Origin: Viscum album
Lineage: Eukaryota > Streptophyta > Magnoliopsida > Santalales > Viscaceae
Reading direction: 5' to 3'
Length of the DNA stretch: 64,000 nucleotides
Assembly: GCA_963277665.1 (NCBI GenBank)
Contig: OY728136.1
Coordinates: 1,979,656,576-1,979,720,575 of the forward strand
A program made the position numbers and the translations under genes. Positions 62,380 through 64,000 of the stretch are shown piece after piece. The stretch's first letter is position 1. Every line of letters starts with the position of its first letter. The notes below the pieces were generated by a model. The model saw only the letters and a list, made by a program, of their open reading frames with translations, ran no database searches and was not told the DNA's origin.

Positions 62380-64000
62380 TGTAACAACCCTGGCTTCTAC
62401 GGTACGCTTCTCTTTGAATAATATAGTATCATGGGTTGTACGAAACTTTAAGTTCTAACAAACCTCAACTAATCAAACTAACCATTTTGAATTGTAATAC
62501 CCAATTTTTGAAATTTTATATATTTTATCTTTCAAAATGGACTTCATTTTTGGATTCGTAATATCAAAATTATCTTAGGGTGAATTTTTGGTATTTTTCT
62601 GAAAATGTTCAGTTTTTTATGAATAGTGAAAAACACTAAGTTATAGTTTAAAACCAAATTTTTAATTAAACAATTATTTATTTTATTTAAATTTATTTTA
62701 GGTCAAAATAGATACACAATACCTATATAAGTTCAATTTAATTAATTTGAGTCAGTTTATAATAATTTTAGATCTGTTAAAATTTTATTGGACTTTTTAC
62801 CGTTTTTTACCCAAATCTTAGGAGCATTTTCAAATTTGTATAAAACCTAATTTTACCACTTATGTGAGTTGAATACCGAAAATCTGAAAGACACGATTGA
62901 TATCAGTATATAAAATGTGGTTCAATAAGAGGAAAATAATTTTTGGTGAATAGTAACTTTTTACTTTTATTTACCACGGTTAAAATTAAATAGGGTAATT
63001 AAGGGTAAAAATGATATTATTATTACACTAACACATGACCTAATTATATTGGATAAGTTTAATTCGACCAAAAACAACCTTAGGAATAAAAATATTATCT
63101 TTTAGGTCCACATGACTTAGATTAAGATATTTATTATTATTTAATTCAATGAAGAGTTAAAATTGTTAAATTCAAAGTTTAATAACTAAACCATTTTTAA
63201 TATAGGGTTACTAATATGATAAATTGAATTATAAATATTAATTAGAAATATAAAAAAATTTCCTACATAATGTTATTTAATTTATATTTTTAGACATTAA
63301 TTAATTTAATTTATTTGTGACACAATGATGATGCAGTAATTACATAATTAATGAAATATTAAAATAAATGATATTATAAATATCCGATAAATTGTAATTT
63401 CAGTCTCTATATGAATTAAATTAATTTTATAGGTTAATATTACATGTTAGGATTGGTTAGATGAAGTTTTTTTGATGTTATAATGCTGTTATGAATTTAG
63501 AAAAAACAAAATACCAAATAGTTTGAAAATTGAAATAAAAGAGTTTCTCAAACAAATATTATATGATTAATTGATATTATATTCATAAAATATAAGGATC
63601 GAAAAAAAGACTTATATAATGATAGTAATATCCTTAATGAACTACATGGGGTTTTCTTGGATGTTTATAGTAATTTTATTAACCATATAATTAAAAAATA
63701 CAAAGAGACATGGTAAATGTCAAACTATTTAACTAAGAGTTAAATCTAAAAGAAAATGTTAATATAGTGACCCAAACCTTTCTAAAACATATTGGATGAG
63801 TGGTTTTCGACCCATCCCGACCTTAGACATTAGATAATTCTTTTTGGATCCATTAGAAACCGAAAAATATTTTATTATAAAATAATATTTCTAGATTTTC
63901 CTAGGGTGCCCCTCACCCCTCTTATAAAATGGCACTCACCCTTCCCTCTAATTCACACTCTGAAAGCCATTTGGATCTTCCAAACCCTACCCAATACCCT
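62380..64000 (+). repeat. E3 3' LTR, first 1621 bp
   Basis: Aligns with 53663-55280. It keeps the intact TGTAACA end that the 5' LTR has lost. A TATAAAAT box is at 63923-63930. The remaining 2.1 kb, including the CpG motif pair, lies outside the window. Confidence 0.9.

Larger units (their letters stand above)
53663..64000 (+). mobile_element. E3: plus-strand chromovirus, 3' end outside window
   Basis: 5' LTR 53663-57365, primer-binding site, leader frame, gag, pol with chromodomain ending at 62367, polypurine tract, and 1621 bp of the 3' LTR before the window ends. The most readable element of the window: RT, RNase H and integrase catalytic residues remain although stops and frameshifts break the polyprotein. 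It shares LTR blocks, leader frame and gag with EA on the other strand. It inserted into the LINE-B RT thumb. The target duplication cannot be checked because the far end is missing. Confidence 0.92.

Noticed and set aside
1..64000. CRISPR arrays, bacterial operons, rRNA or organellar gene clusters
   Set aside because: No regularly spaced direct repeats and no such genes were seen; everything identifiable is plant retroelement sequence.

Overview
This window is plant nuclear DNA, very AT-rich and poor in CpG, made almost entirely of decayed retroelements. The evidence is Ty3/Gypsy chromoviruses with a C-terminal chromodomain and 3-4 kb LTRs (they look like the Tekay/Del lineage), two L1-type LINEs (one with a plant-type RNase H domain, the other with a DUF4283-like ORF1), and a tRNA-derived SINE. 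I see no host protein-coding gene, tRNA or rRNA gene, and I cannot name the species. All protein assignments were made by reading frames by eye; no search was run. Frameshifts and stops mean every coding feature here is a pseudogene.

Left part (1-13.8 kb): a plus-strand chromoviral integrase-chromodomain relic (about 1.27-2.22 kb) is followed by a minus-strand element, called EA here (3221-13767). EA has two LTRs of about 4 kb, a gag-only interior with no pol, and a SINE inserted in it.

Middle (13.8-53.7 kb): LINE-A is represented by a reverse-transcriptase tail (about 18.24-18.52 kb) and an RNase H domain (about 21.83-22.32 kb), with simple repeats between. LINE-B follows head-to-tail from about 22.4 kb. 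Its endonuclease is split at about 24.2 kb and resumes at about 51.36 kb. The intervening 27 kb is a minus-strand chromovirus, E1, whose right-hand LTR is itself split by another minus-strand chromovirus, EB (38322-49709). EB is flanked by a perfect TTGAA target-site duplication. So LINE-B was in place first, E1 entered LINE-B, and EB entered E1.

Right part (53.66-64 kb): a plus-strand chromovirus, E3, has cut LINE-B in its RT thumb. Its 5' LTR, primer-binding site, gag, pol and the first 1.6 kb of its 3' LTR are visible. It belongs to the same family as EA: they share LTR sequence, a TATA box, a leader reading frame and gag. The LTRs of this family carry two CpG-rich copies of a motif of about 30 bp at fixed distances from the TATA box, which is the least explained signal in the window. 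A second is a GC-richer island of about 300 bp (52.44-52.74 kb) inside LINE-B that matches nothing I recognise.
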